From: JBGAKG01 sp044224495
GTDB lineage: Bacteria > Myxococcota_A > Polyangia > Polyangiales > Polyangiaceae
Assembly (NCBI GenBank): GCA_044224495.1
Contig: JBGAKG010000036.1
Coordinates: 20,259 to 84,258, forward strand
Reading direction: 5' to 3'
DNA: 64,000 nucleotides
Position 1 is the first letter of the stretch. Each line of letters opens with the position of its first letter. The notes under the pieces were generated by a model. It saw only the letters and a program-made list of their open reading frames with translations, did no database searches and was not told the DNA's origin. Made by a program: the position numbers and the translations under genes. Positions 17,336 to 26,225 of this stretch are shown here, one piece after another.

Positions 17336-18903
17336 CAGCGCGCCCCCCGCGCGGCGAGGGCGCGGCGCGCCTCTTCGCGGTCGTCGAAGTGCCGCTTCTC
17401 GGCGCCGATGATTTGGTAGTCCTCGTGGCCCTTGCCGGCGATCAGGATCGTGTCGCCGGGGGTGGCCTCGGCCACCGCGCGTGCGATCGCGCGCGCGCGA
17501 TCGAGCTCGAGCACGTGTACCATCTTGGTAGCCGAGGCGAGGATCTCCGCGACGATCGGCGCAGCGATCGCCGCAGGGTCCTCGCTCCGCGGGTTGTCGC
17601 TGGTGACGAAGGCGACGTCCGCCCGCTCCGCGACCGCCCGGCCCATCGGACCACGCTTGCCCTTGTCGCGATCGCCGCCGCAGCCGAAGACGCAGATCAG
17701 GCGCCCGCGCGTGACGGGGCGGAGCGCGTCCAACGCGCGGGCGAGCGCGTCGGGGGTGTGCGCGTAGTCGACGAGCACCGCGACGTCGTCGCGGGGGCCG
17801 TCGCACCGCTCGAGTCGACCCGGCGCGCCGGGCTCGGTCGCGAGCGCTTCGGCCGCGGCGCGGAGGTCGAGCTGGAGCGCATGCACGATCCCGAGCGCGA
17901 CGACGAGGTTCTCCACGTTGTGCGCGCCGACGAGCGGGCTCGTGAGCTCGATCGGCCCGCGCGGCGTCTTCAACGTGGCCCGGATGCCGCGTGCGGTCAG
18001 CTCGAGCGCGGTTGGAGCGATGTCGGCGTCGGCGCTGCCTTCGACCTTCGCGCTCACGCGGATCACGGCCCGCGCCGCCGACAGGTCGTGGGTGGACGCG
18101 AGGCGAACGCTCGCCGTCTCGACCCGCTCCGCCAGCGCGCGCCCGAACGCGGAGTCGATGCAGACGACGCCGATCTGGGGCCCCTGGTCGAGGAAGAGCT
18201 TCGCCTTCGCCTCGCCGTACGCCTCCATCGTGCCGTGGAAGTCCAGGTGGTCCTGGGTCAGGTTCGTGAACGCCCCGACCGTGAACCGCACCGCGTGCAC
18301 GCGCCCCAGCGAGAGCGCGATCGACGATACCTCCATCGCGATCTGCGTCGCCCCCGCGCGCTTCATCGCCAGCATCGCGCGGGCGAGCTCGTCCGCCTCG
18401 GGCGTGGTGTGGTGCGCCTCGAAGGCGAGGTCCTTGTACCGGTAGCCGACCGTCCCGATCAGGGCGCACCGCGCTCCCCCGAGCACGCCGTCGATCGCGG
18501 CGCGGACGAGGTGGGTGGTCGTGGTCTTCCCGTTCGTGCCCGTGATCCCGACGACCTCGATCCCGAAGGACGGGTGCTCGTAGATCGCTGCTGCCGCGAG
18601 CGCGAGCCCGCGGACCGCGTCCGGCACGAAGACGACAGGGAGCCCGTGCGCGTCGAGCGCGGCTCCGTCGGCGGCGAGGAGCGCCACGGCCCCGCGCGCC
18701 TTCGCGGCCCCCACGAACGCTGCGCCGTCGCTCGTCTGGCCGCGGCGCACGACGAAGAGATCCCCCGCCTCGACCGCGCGCGAGTCGTGGTGCACCCCGA
18801 ACACGCGCACGGCGCCGTCGCCCACGATCCGCGTCCCCTCCGGCAGCTCCCGGGCGAGCTCGTCGAGGCGCATCCCGTGCGTCGGCTTGATCGCGATGGT
18901 CAT
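17335..18903 (-). CDS. murE: UDP-MurNAc-L-Ala-D-Glu--meso-diaminopimelate ligase MurE
   Basis: A 522-residue Mur ligase for the third stem-peptide residue. The ATP loop GTNGKT is at 122-127 and the central motif is TQDHLDFHGTMEAY. The C-terminal DNPR box (VTSDNPRSEDP) marks specificity for meso-diaminopimelate over lysine, so this species should have a DAP-type wall. ATG overlaps the ftsI stop by four bases (ATGA). Confidence 0.97.
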   Translation of the reverse strand: MTIAIKPTHGMRLDELARELPEGTRIVGDGAVRVFGVHHDSRAVEAGDLFVVRRGQTSDGAAFVGAAKARGAVALLAADGAALDAHGLPVVFVPDAVRGLALAAAAIYEHPSFGIEVVGITGTNGKTTTTHLVRAAIDGVLGGARCALIGTVGYRYKDLAFEAHHTTPEADELARAMLAMKRAGATQIAMEVSSIALSLGRVHAVRFTVGAFTNLTQDHLDFHGTMEAYGEAKAKLFLDQGPQIGVVCIDSAFGRALAERVETASVRLASTHDLSAARAVIRVSAKVEGSADADIAPTALELTARGIRATLKTPRGPIELTSPLVGAHNVENLVVALGIVHALQLDLRAAAEALATEPGAPGRLERCDGPRDDVAVLVDYAHTPDALARALDALRPVTRGRLICVFGCGGDRDKGKRGPMGRAVAERADVAFVTSDNPRSEDPAAIAAPIVAEILASATKMVHVLELDRARAIARAVAEATPGDTILIAGKGHEDYQIIGAEKRHFDDREEARRALAARGAR

Positions 18904-20957
18904 GACGGTCCGAAGGTGACTCGTACCGTACTCCCTTTCGGGACGAGCGCCCCCGGGTTCGGCGAGATCCGAGCCGCGCGGCCCGAGCCCTCGACCTGGG
19001 GCACGAGCCCCGCAGCGAGCAACGCCTTCACGGCGTCGCGCGCGGCCATGCCCGTGACGTCCGGGATGGCGACGTTGATTGCGTTCGGATCCGGCGCCGG
19101 CGGCGGGAGCGGCGGCAACGCCGACGACACCACCGGCTTCGCGAGCGCATCGGCGGGATCGCCCGCGCGCGTGAGCCCGGTGAGCTTGCCCGAGCCGGTC
19201 GGCGTCACGCCGAGGTAGCGCAGGCTCGCCTCGGCCACGCGCCGGAAGACCGGACCGGCGAGATCGCCGCCGTAGTGACCGATCATCGGTTCGTCGAGGA
19301 CGATCGCGATGACGAGGCGCGGCTTGTCCGCCGGCACGAACCCGACGAACGACGCGGTGAACTTCCCGTCCGCGTACTTGCCCGTCGCCGGGTCCGCCTT
19401 CTGGGCGGTCGCGGTCTTTCCCGCGACCCGAAAGCCCGGGACCGCCGCCTCGACGCCCGTGCCACCCTCTTCGGTGACGGCGGTGAGCATCTCGGTCACG
19501 AGGTGCGCGATCGAAGGCGGAACCGCTTCCCGCCGCAGGCGCGTCCCGTTCTCGGAGACGATCTCTCCCGTCGGCGACGACACGCGCTTCACGAGGATCG
19601 GCTCGAGCAGGCGGCCGCCGTTCGCGATCGCCGCCATCCCCATCGCGAGCTGGATGGTCGTGACGCTGACGCCCTGGCCGTAGGACGCGTTCGCCGTCTC
19701 GACGTCGAACCACGGTCGCCCGCGCGGGCGCAGCACGCCCGAGGCCTCGCCCGGGAGCGGGAGCCCGGTGGGCTCGCCGAAGCCGAAGCGGCGGAAGGCG
19801 GAGTAGAGGCCGGGCTCGCCGAGCGAGAGCGCGATCTTGAGCGCGCCGATGTTCGAGCTCTTCGCGAGGATCTGCGTCGGCGTGAGCCAGTCGTTGAGGT
19901 GCGTGTCGTGGATCGTGACGTTACCAAGTTGGTACAGTCCGTGTTCGCAGTAGATCGACTCGGTCGGCTTCAGCGAGCCCGACGCGAGCGCGCCGGCGAC
20001 GGTGAAGACCTTCATGACGCTGCCCGGCTCGAAGCGGTCGGTGATGACGCGGTCACGGCGCGCGTCGACGTCGGAGTCGGAGTAGTCGTTCGGGTTGTAG
20101 CCGGGCGTCGAGGCGAGCGCGAGGATCTCACCCGTGTTCGGATCGACGACGACCGCGGCGCCGCCGCGCGTCTCGTAGGTGCCGAACGCCGCATCGAGCT
20201 CGCGCTCGACGACGTGCTGGATGCCGAGGTCGATCGAGAGCGTGACGTCGCTCCCGGCGAGCGCTTGCTCGTCGCCCTGTCCCTCCGCGAACAAGAGACG
20301 GCCGGAGCGATCACGCAGGCCGCGCACCTCGTCGGCGTGCCCGCGGAGCTGCTCGTCGAGCGAGAGCTCGAGCCCGTCCTTGCCCTGACCGTCGGGGGCG
20401 ACGAAGCCGAGCACCGGTCCGAGGAGCTCGCGGCCGGGGTAGTAGCGCTTGCCCTCGCCTTCGATCGCGATCCCGCGGATCGGGCGGACTTGCTTCTTCG
20501 CGTCGCCGACGTCGCGGAGCGCCTGCGCCTCTTCGCCGCTGATGCGGCGCTTCAGCCAGAGGAAGCGCTTCTTCATCGCGAGCTTGCCGTAGAGCTCGTT
20601 CGCGTCGAGCGCGAGGATCTGCCCGAGCCGCAGCGACGCGTCCTTGAGGACGGCGGTCTGCGCGTCCGGCGTCTCCGCGCCGTGGAGCATCTCGACGACG
20701 TCGAGGCTGGCGCTGGGCACGTCGACGCTCACGGCGAGCTCGGTGCCGTTCCGATCCGTGATCGTGCCGCGCTTGGGCTCGACGTGGAGGCGCTTCTGGC
20801 GCTGCTTCTCCGCCGTCTCCCGCCACACCGGCCCGTCTTCGACCTGGACGCGGTAGGCGCTGGAGACGACGATCCCGAGCGCGACGCCCATGATGGCGCA
20901 CAGGACGCCCATGCGAACGCGGATCCACTTGGCGCGCTTGGGGTCGAGGTTCCTCAT
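18900..20957 (-). CDS. ftsI: Septal peptidoglycan transpeptidase FtsI (class B PBP) with PASTA domain
   Basis: A 685-residue bitopic PBP. One membrane segment (about 17-37) is followed by the dimerisation domain (KRGTITDRNGTELAVS) and the transpeptidase domain with the active-site SVMK (Ser313), SSN (367-369) and, at the third position, GKTATAQK, where most PBPs have KTG. The last 65 residues form one PASTA repeat (IPDVTGMAARDAV to VRVTFGPS), which often binds wall fragments or lipid II. It partners FtsW. Located between ftsL and murE, with a 13-base gap to ftsL. Confidence 0.96.
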   Translation of the reverse strand: MRNLDPKRAKWIRVRMGVLCAIMGVALGIVVSSAYRVQVEDGPVWRETAEKQRQKRLHVEPKRGTITDRNGTELAVSVDVPSASLDVVEMLHGAETPDAQTAVLKDASLRLGQILALDANELYGKLAMKKRFLWLKRRISGEEAQALRDVGDAKKQVRPIRGIAIEGEGKRYYPGRELLGPVLGFVAPDGQGKDGLELSLDEQLRGHADEVRGLRDRSGRLLFAEGQGDEQALAGSDVTLSIDLGIQHVVERELDAAFGTYETRGGAAVVVDPNTGEILALASTPGYNPNDYSDSDVDARRDRVITDRFEPGSVMKVFTVAGALASGSLKPTESIYCEHGLYQLGNVTIHDTHLNDWLTPTQILAKSSNIGALKIALSLGEPGLYSAFRRFGFGEPTGLPLPGEASGVLRPRGRPWFDVETANASYGQGVSVTTIQLAMGMAAIANGGRLLEPILVKRVSSPTGEIVSENGTRLRREAVPPSIAHLVTEMLTAVTEEGGTGVEAAVPGFRVAGKTATAQKADPATGKYADGKFTASFVGFVPADKPRLVIAIVLDEPMIGHYGGDLAGPVFRRVAEASLRYLGVTPTGSGKLTGLTRAGDPADALAKPVVSSALPPLPPPAPDPNAINVAIPDVTGMAARDAVKALLAAGLVPQVEGSGRAARISPNPGALVPKGSTVRVTFGPS
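19924..19935 (+). repeat. Dispersed motif CCARNTTGGTAC, copy 3
   Basis: Reads CCAAGTTGGTAC inside ftsI; with its flank it forms the near-palindrome TACCAAGTTGGTA. The ftsI codons here are TAC CAA CTT, the last two rare in a 70% GC genome. Confidence 0.5.
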
Positions 20958-20970
20958 CGCACCGCCATCG

Positions 20971-21303
20971 TCAGTCGGTCCCCGTGCCGGCCTGCGCGAC
21001 CTTCGCGTCGTGATGGACCGGCGCCGGCATCGTGATGATGCGATCGGGCGTCGCCGGCTCCATGCCGAGGAGCGTGCGCGCGATGATCTCGACGCGCTCC
21101 GGCGTCTTGTAGCTCGCCGCCTCGAGCGCGAGGACGCGCTTCACCTCCCGGAGGCGCGCCTGCTCCGCGCGCGCGCGACCGAGCTCGTACCCGAGCTGCA
21201 GCGTGCGCCCGCGGAGCGCGAGGTGCACCACGAACGCCGCGACCGTCGCGACCGTGGCGAGCGTCCAGAGGAGGACGAAGTGGCGCGAACGCTTCCGCGT
21301 CAT
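20971..21303 (-). CDS. ftsL: Cell division protein FtsL
   Basis: A 110-residue bitopic protein: basic N-terminus, one membrane helix (about 9-30, FVLLWTLATVATVAAFVVHLA) and a periplasmic coiled-coil-like helix (about 35-70) rich in Arg, Glu and Leu, ending in a short Pro/Ala tail. FtsL forms the FtsQLB divisome complex. Sequence conservation in this family is low, so the call rests on size, layout and position between rsmH and ftsI. Overlaps rsmH by four bases. Confidence 0.88.
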   Translation of the reverse strand: MTRKRSRHFVLLWTLATVATVAAFVVHLALRGRTLQLGYELGRARAEQARLREVKRVLALEAASYKTPERVEIIARTLLGMEPATPDRIITMPAPVHHDAKVAQAGTGTD

Positions 21304-22340
21304 TCGTCGCCCTCCCCGTCTTCGAGCTCGGGGGCGCGCAGCGTCGCGGCGCGCAGCTTGGCGCTCCGCGCGCGCGGGTTCTGCTCCAGCTCGGGGTCGC
21401 TCGCGACGATCGGCTTCTTCGTGAGCGGGCTCCAGGCGTCGCTGCCCACGAAGGCACGCTTCACGCGCCGGTCCTCCAGCGAGTGGAAGCTGATGATGGC
21501 GAGGACGCCGCCCGGAGCGAGGAGCTCCGGGGCGAGCGCGAGGAGCCCATCGAGCTCGTCGAGCTCGCGGTTCACGGCGATGCGGAGCGCCTGGAACGTG
21601 CGCGTCGCAGGGTCGACGCCGCCGACGCGCACCGGACCGGTGGCGCGGACGATCGCGCGGCGCAGGTCGGTCGTGGTGCGGAGCTCGCCCGCTCCGAGCG
21701 CGCGCTTCACGCTCCGCGCGATGCGGCGCGAGCGCCGCTCCTCGCCGAGCTCGAAGATGACGTTCGCGAGCGCGTCGTCGTCGAGACGCTCGATGAGCTC
21801 GAGCGCCGTCTCGCCGCGGGTGCGATCCATGCGCATGTCGAGCGGGCCTTCGTGGCGGAAGCTCATGCCGCGCGCGGGGTCGTCGAGCTGCGGCGAGCTC
21901 ACGCCGAGGTCAGCGACGAGACCATCGACGCGCTCGACGCCGATGCGAGCGAGCTCTTCGCGCGCGGTGGCGAACGGGGCGTGGACGGCGCGGAAGCGAG
22001 CACCGAAGCGGGCGAGGCGTTCGCTCGCAGCGTCGATCGCAGCGACGTCGCGGTCGACGCCGACGACCTTCACCGTCGGGGACGCCTCGAGGATGGCTTC
22101 GCTGTGGCCGCCGCCGCCGAGCGTCACGTCGACGACCAGCGCGTCGGGACGCGCGAGGACCGACGCGAGGGCGTTCGTGACTTCGTTCCGGAGGACGGTG
22201 ACGTGGGAGTACTGCACGAAGGACAGCTCCTCTTCTTCGGCCCAGGTCCACTCGCTCGCGTCCTCGAGTCCGGGGAGCGCGAGTTGAGAGTCCGCCCAGG
22301 CGACGGCTTCGAGCGCGGCGTTGGAGCGACCGGCGCTCAT
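21300..22340 (-). CDS. rsmH: 16S rRNA (cytosine(1402)-N4)-methyltransferase RsmH (MraW)
   Basis: A 346-residue SAM-dependent enzyme that methylates C1402 in the ribosomal P site. It has the SAM loop DVTLGGGGHSEAIL (about 74-87), the VDRDVAAI acidic position and the SFHSLEDRRVK motif near the C-terminus. About 45 residues precede the usual start (YSHVTVLRNEV); they are Glu/Trp-rich with no known role. The ATG at 22340 overlaps the mraZ stop (ATGA), which supports the long form. Confidence 0.95.
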   Translation of the reverse strand: MSAGRSNAALEAVAWADSQLALPGLEDASEWTWAEEEELSFVQYSHVTVLRNEVTNALASVLARPDALVVDVTLGGGGHSEAILEASPTVKVVGVDRDVAAIDAASERLARFGARFRAVHAPFATAREELARIGVERVDGLVADLGVSSPQLDDPARGMSFRHEGPLDMRMDRTRGETALELIERLDDDALANVIFELGEERRSRRIARSVKRALGAGELRTTTDLRRAIVRATGPVRVGGVDPATRTFQALRIAVNRELDELDGLLALAPELLAPGGVLAIISFHSLEDRRVKRAFVGSDAWSPLTKKPIVASDPELEQNPRARSAKLRAATLRAPELEDGEGDE

Positions 22341-22780
22341 AGACCGAGCTCCGCGAGCCGCTGGCTCATGGCGAGGCGCTCCTCTTCCGAGGTGTCGCAG
22401 AACTCGCGCCACGTGTTCTTGTCCCAGAGCTCGGCGTACTTGCCGCTGCCGGCCCAGATGACTTCCTTGCTGAGCTTCGCGTGCTCGCGGAGCGTCGGCG
22501 GGATCAGGACGCGGCCGGAGTCGTCGACCTCGCACTCGACCGCGCCCGAGACGTAGATGCGGCGGAGCTTCTGCACCGCGCGATCGAACTGGGAGAGCTT
22601 CGAGATCTTCTCTTCGAAGGCGAGCCACTCCGGCATCGTGTAGGCGACGAGGCACGGATCGAGCGCGCTCGTGAGGACGATGCGCTTCTCGCCGATGGAC
22701 GTGAGCACGTCGCGGTACCGAGCCGGGAGGCTGGTCCGACCCTTCTGGTCGATCGTGTGCTCGTAGCGTCCGCGGAACAT
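22337..22780 (-). CDS. mraZ: Transcriptional regulator MraZ
   Basis: A 147-residue protein with two SpoVT/AbrB-type beta halves (YEHTIDQKGRTSLPARYR at about 6-23 and DDSGRVLIPPTLREHA at about 85-100), the conserved DxKGR/LPARYR pattern of MraZ. MraZ is the DNA-binding first gene of the dcw cluster and in E. coli represses it. Its likely operator is the repeat at 22861-22893. First gene of the mraZ-rsmH-ftsL-ftsI-murE-murF-mraY operon. Confidence 0.96.
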   Translation of the reverse strand: MFRGRYEHTIDQKGRTSLPARYRDVLTSIGEKRIVLTSALDPCLVAYTMPEWLAFEEKISKLSQFDRAVQKLRRIYVSGAVECEVDDSGRVLIPPTLREHAKLSKEVIWAGSGKYAELWDKNTWREFCDTSEEERLAMSQRLAELGL

Positions 22781-22860
22781 CGTGCTCGTTCAGCGCGGGT
22801 GGAGCGGCGCGAAGTTGGCCTCGGTTTCCGGTCCGTCCTTCAATGGAGGGACGAGAGGGT

Positions 22861-22893
22861 CACGGTTTGGCACTTCTTGCCACTTCTTCCCAC
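22861..22893 (-). promoter_or_regulatory. Probable MraZ operator: 10-bp-period repeats
   Basis: On the minus strand three units, GTGGGAAGAA, GTGGCAAGAA and GTGCCAAACC, follow each other with a 10-base period, 80-113 bases upstream of the mraZ start. Known MraZ sites are direct GTGGG-like repeats one helical turn apart. The array lies just downstream of the candidate promoter at 22902-22931, as expected for a repressor site. Confidence 0.65.
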
Positions 22894-22901
22894 GTAAGGG
22901 C

Positions 22902-22931
22902 ACGGTAGGTAGAGGCGGGGGGTCGTGTCAA
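22902..22931 (-). promoter_or_regulatory. Candidate sigma-70-type promoter of the dcw operon
   Basis: The minus strand has TTGACA (22931-22926) and, 18 bases on, TACCGT (22907-22902) as a weak -10. The preceding GAATTG resembles the GAWTTC before TTGAC at the murG and murD elements. Transcription would start next to the MraZ repeats. Confidence 0.45.
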
Positions 22932-23058
22932 CAATTCGCGCGGTATTTCGAGGGGTTCCGCGCGCGGGTCGGAGCCTGGATCACCTGAACGGAGACCCAG
23001 CAGTCCCGTCCGTTCGGCGGGGCTGCGGACGCAGGTTCGCGGACTTAGGATGGGTTCC

Positions 23059-23376
23059 ATGAGCACGCGACGAGCACGAACGGTCCGGCGCGAGGAAGAG
23101 CGGCGCCTCCAGAAGCTCGCCTCGGCCAAGGAGAAGCTCTCGACGTTCGACGAGGGGTTCTCCCCCGAGCGCCCCATCGCCCTGGACTCGGCGTCGCAGG
23201 TCGAGGTGCACGCGTCGTCGATGACGTGCCCGGTGTGTGGGGACAACTACCGCGTGACCGATCACACGGTGCTCGTGCACGAGGGTCGCTCGCTCCGCGT
23301 CGCGCACGTGCTCTCCCCGCAGTGCGGCCGGGAGCGGAAGCTCTACTTCGCGCTGCGCGCGTCGCTCCCGAATTGA
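23059..23376 (+). CDS. Small Cys-containing protein, unknown function
   Basis: A 105-residue soluble protein. The N-terminal third is a basic, possibly coiled helix (RRARTVRREEERRLQKLASA). The rest holds CPVCGDNYRV and, about 40 residues later, a third Cys in LSPQCGRERK, which may bind one zinc ion with another ligand such as His. No family is recognised. The ATG at 23059 has GGA 8 bases upstream; the ATG at 23050 has none at a proper distance. It is divergent from mraZ, with 278 bases between. Confidence 0.7.
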   Translation: MSTRRARTVRREEERRLQKLASAKEKLSTFDEGFSPERPIALDSASQVEVHASSMTCPVCGDNYRVTDHTVLVHEGRSLRVAHVLSPQCGRERKLYFALRASLPN

Positions 23377-23390
23377 TCTAGGCTGCGCCC

Positions 23391-23879
23391 GTGCGCACGG
23401 CGATCGGGCTCTTCTTGGTGGTCGGCTGCGGCGCGGCTCCTGCGCGTGCTCCGGCCAACGCGGCGAGCGCGGAGCCTCCGCCCACCATGATGGTCGGCAC
23501 CTGGGTCGGCGAGTCCGATGGCCACCGCGTCGAGGAGTCGTGGGCGGTCAATGAGCGCGACGCCGCGAACGGATTGGTCGGCGCGTACCGCGAGACGGAG
23601 GGAGCAAACGTCGTCTTCACCGAGGAGATGACGCTCGTCCCGACACCGACGGGCTGGCGGATGCGGATTCACTTCTTCGCCGGCGGGCCGCACCTGGGCG
23701 GCAAGGAGAAGCAGTTCGAGTTCCGCCTCGCGGCACGCGATGGCTCCACGCTCACGTTCGAAAACGCGAACGACGACGCCGTCCGCCGGATCGTCTACGC
23801 GATCCGAGCCGACGACGAGACGATCACGCTGGAGCGCGCAGACGGACGCGAGACGATGACGCTCCGCCGCGCGCGGTGA
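23391..23879 (+). CDS. Lipoprotein with DUF6265-like beta-barrel domain
   Basis: A 162-residue protein starting at GTG. A short signal ends in a lipobox (LVVGC, Cys at about 13), then an Ala/Pro linker. The body (about 33-160) is a single beta-rich domain with the pattern MMVGTWVGESDG, VEESWAV, MRIHFFAGG, FEFRLAARDG and LTFENANDD, as in lipocalin-like DUF6265 proteins, whose function is unknown. It follows the Cys-containing gene by 14 bases, so the two may be co-transcribed. Confidence 0.75.
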   Translation: MRTAIGLFLVVGCGAAPARAPANAASAEPPPTMMVGTWVGESDGHRVEESWAVNERDAANGLVGAYRETEGANVVFTEEMTLVPTPTGWRMRIHFFAGGPHLGGKEKQFEFRLAARDGSTLTFENANDDAVRRIVYAIRADDETITLERADGRETMTLRRAR

Positions 23880-23882
23880 CGC

Positions 23883-25028
23883 TCACCCCATCAAGAGGTG
23901 CTTCGCGATGACCATGCGCTGCACTTCGCTCGTGCCTTCGCCGATCTCGCAGATCTTCGCGTCCCGCAGGTGACGCTCCACCGCGAACTCGCGCGTGTAG
24001 CCGTAGCCGCCGTGGATCTGGAGCGACTTGTTGCAGGCGCGGGTCGCGGCTTCGCTCGCGAAGAGCTTCGCCATCGACGCTTCCTTCGAGTACGGGCGCC
24101 CGAGATCGCACAGCCACGCGGCGCGGTAGGTGAGGAGCGCCGCGGCGTCGAGCTCGGTCTTGCAGTCCGCGAGCATCCACTGGATGGCCTGGAACTCGCT
24201 GATCGACTTGCCGAACTGCTTGCGGTCCTTGGCGTACGAGAGCCCCATCTCGAGCGCGCCGTAGCCGAGACCGAGCGCCATCGCGGCGATCGAGATGCGG
24301 CCGCGGTCGAGGATCTTCATCGTGTCGATGAAGCCCGAGTCGACCTCGCCGACGCGGTTCGCGTCGGGCACGCGCACGTTCTCGAACGTGAGCTCCGCCG
24401 TGTCGCTCGACTTGCAGCCGAGCTTCTCGAGGTGCTTGGACGGCGCAAAGCCGGGCGTACCGTGCTCCACGACGAACGCGGTGATGCCGCGCTGCTTCGA
24501 GACGCCCGGGTTCGTGCGCGCGAGCACGACGACGAAGCCGCCGACGCTGCCCTGCGTGATGAACATCTTGGTGCCGTTGAGGATCCAGTGATCCCCGTCG
24601 CGCTTGGCCGTCGTCGCGAGGCCGGCCGAGTCACTTCCGCTCCCCGGCTCCGTGAGCGCCCAGGCGGCGAGCCACTCGCCGCGCGCGGCCTTCGGCAGGT
24701 ACTTCTTCTTCTGCGCCTCGGTCCCGAACGACAGGAGGTGACCCGTGCCGAGGCCGTTGTGCGACGCCACCGTCAGCGCGAGCGACCCGTCGACACGGGC
24801 GATCTCCTCGACGCAGATCGCGTAGCTCGTCGTGTCCATGCCCGAGCCGCCGTACTCCTCCGGGATCCGAATCCCGAGGAGCCCGAGCTCCGCGAGCTTC
24901 GGGACGATCTCCTTCGGGAAACGCTCCTCCTCGTCCCACTTGCGGGCATGCGGCGCGACCTGAGACCGCGCGAAATCGCGGACGGTCTTGCGGAGGAGAT
25001 CGTGGTGCTCGGAGAAGTCGAAGTTCAT
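23883..25028 (-). CDS. Acyl-CoA dehydrogenase
   Basis: A 381-residue FAD enzyme that oxidises acyl-CoA to enoyl-CoA. It has the ALTEPGSGSDSAG flavin and substrate motif (about 130-142), WILNGTKMFIT, the QAIQWMLAD region and the C-terminal QIHGGYGYTREFAVERHLRD block. The catalytic base is the Glu of GEGTSEVQ near 365. The layout matches short/branched-chain or isovaleryl-type enzymes used in amino acid breakdown; exact chain specificity is not clear. It stands alone, convergent with the DUF6265 gene. Confidence 0.95.
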   Translation of the reverse strand: MNFDFSEHHDLLRKTVRDFARSQVAPHARKWDEEERFPKEIVPKLAELGLLGIRIPEEYGGSGMDTTSYAICVEEIARVDGSLALTVASHNGLGTGHLLSFGTEAQKKKYLPKAARGEWLAAWALTEPGSGSDSAGLATTAKRDGDHWILNGTKMFITQGSVGGFVVVLARTNPGVSKQRGITAFVVEHGTPGFAPSKHLEKLGCKSSDTAELTFENVRVPDANRVGEVDSGFIDTMKILDRGRISIAAMALGLGYGALEMGLSYAKDRKQFGKSISEFQAIQWMLADCKTELDAAALLTYRAAWLCDLGRPYSKEASMAKLFASEAATRACNKSLQIHGGYGYTREFAVERHLRDAKICEIGEGTSEVQRMVIAKHLLMG

Positions 25029-25094
25029 GGGTGGGGGATGGCATATAGGTGCCTTACAGCGTCTACGTCAACGCAGACCGGGGCGTTTTCCCGT

Positions 25095-25154
25095 CCTCCC
25101 ACGCCTGCCGTCGAGCCGCCGCAATCGAATTGGCAGCGCCGCCGGCGTGGGAGG
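25095..25154 (-). terminator. Inverted repeat after the protease gene
   Basis: Perfect 11-base arms (cctcccacgcc and its complement) with a 38-base loop, 13 bases past the protease stop. A T-tract is missing, so it is only a weak candidate for a terminator or an RNA-stabilising hairpin. Confidence 0.3.
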
Positions 25155-25166
25155 CGCGAGCCTCGC

Positions 25167-26225
25167 TCAGTGCGCGACGCAGACGCTCGTCCCGCTCACC
25201 TTCGTGCACCAGTAGCCCGAGGGGCAGCGGTCGCCCCCGCCGCACGGTCGAGAGCAGTACTGGGCCGCCCCGTTCTTCACGCAGACGCCGGCGGCGCAGT
25301 CGGCCCCCTTGGCGCACGCCTCCCCCAGGTCCGACACGGGCTTCGTGGGCTTCGGCGGCTTCGGCTTCGCTCCCGCGTCCTTCGGGACCTCGATGACCCC
25401 GCCGTCGGGATCGGTCGGCGGGAGGCCGCTCCGCGCGAGGGCGGCGGTGATGACGTCGCGGAACGCGTCCGCCCGCGTGTAGACGTTGTGCACGCCGGTG
25501 CCCTCGCAGGAAGGACCGCCGCGCGAGACGACCCCGACGAGCTCGCCACTCGACTCGTCGAGCGCGGGTCCACCGGAGTCCCCTTGGCACGTCGCCTCGC
25601 CCACGAGGAACTCGGACGCCGTCACGTCGAGGATCTTCACGTGGTCGCGGAGCAGCTTCACGCCCGCCATCCCCTGATCGCCGGTCTTGCCGAAACCGAC
25701 GGCGCGGACCGTGTCGCCCTTTCGCGGCGGGTCGCTCGCGATCTTGAGCGGCGCGATCCCCTCGACGTCGCGATCGAGGACGAGCGCCGCGATGTCGTGC
25801 TCGCACAGCTTGTCGCCGGTGGGGGTCACGATCTCGCGCCCGTTCGCGACGAGCTCGGCCGACAGCGTGTCGTCCCCGACGAGCACGCCGATCGATCTCG
25901 GATCGCGGTTCTTCCCGACCTGCGCCGACTTCGGCGGGCACGCGACCTGCGAGACCGTGTAGGAGACGCAGTGGCGCGCCGTGAGCACGACGTCGGGCGC
26001 GATGAGCGTCCCGCTGCAGAGCCCCTGGCCGCCGAGGTCCAGGGCGACGACGGCCGGATCGCGGCCGCGGTCGGGCACACCGGACACGATCTCGACCGTG
26101 TCCGCACTGAGCGCGCCGGCGTCACCGGCGTCACCCGACGTGCGACGCGCTCCGTCGTCCGCGGGGTTGCCGCACGCAACGAGGGCGCCGGCGAAGGAGA
26201 GAGACAGGATGCTGGCCAATTTCAT
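25167..26225 (-). CDS. Trypsin-like serine protease lipoprotein (S1 family)
   Basis: A 352-residue exported protease. A signal peptide ends at Cys18 (GALVAC), then a 30-residue linker leads into the S1 domain: IVSGV near 47-51, His85 in LTARHC, Asp144 in CEHDIAAL and Ser214 in CQGDSGGP. The triad is complete. A Pro/Lys linker (about 285-310) leads to a Cys-rich end (CAKGADCAAGVCVKNG, then CSRPCGGGDRCP) of the kind found at the end of many myxobacterial proteases. Likely extracellular or surface-bound. Start at the ATG at 26225. Confidence 0.9.
   Translation of the reverse strand: MKLASILSLSFAGALVACGNPADDGARRTSGDAGDAGALSADTVEIVSGVPDRGRDPAVVALDLGGQGLCSGTLIAPDVVLTARHCVSYTVSQVACPPKSAQVGKNRDPRSIGVLVGDDTLSAELVANGREIVTPTGDKLCEHDIAALVLDRDVEGIAPLKIASDPPRKGDTVRAVGFGKTGDQGMAGVKLLRDHVKILDVTASEFLVGEATCQGDSGGPALDESSGELVGVVSRGGPSCEGTGVHNVYTRADAFRDVITAALARSGLPPTDPDGGVIEVPKDAGAKPKPPKPTKPVSDLGEACAKGADCAAGVCVKNGAAQYCSRPCGGGDRCPSGYWCTKVSGTSVCVAH

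Noticed and set aside
22866..22882. TGGCAC...TTGC on the + strand before the gene at 23059, sigma-54 promoter-like
   Set aside because: The GG and GC are 8 bases apart, whereas sigma-54 promoters need 10. The bases are part of the 10-base repeat on the mraZ side.
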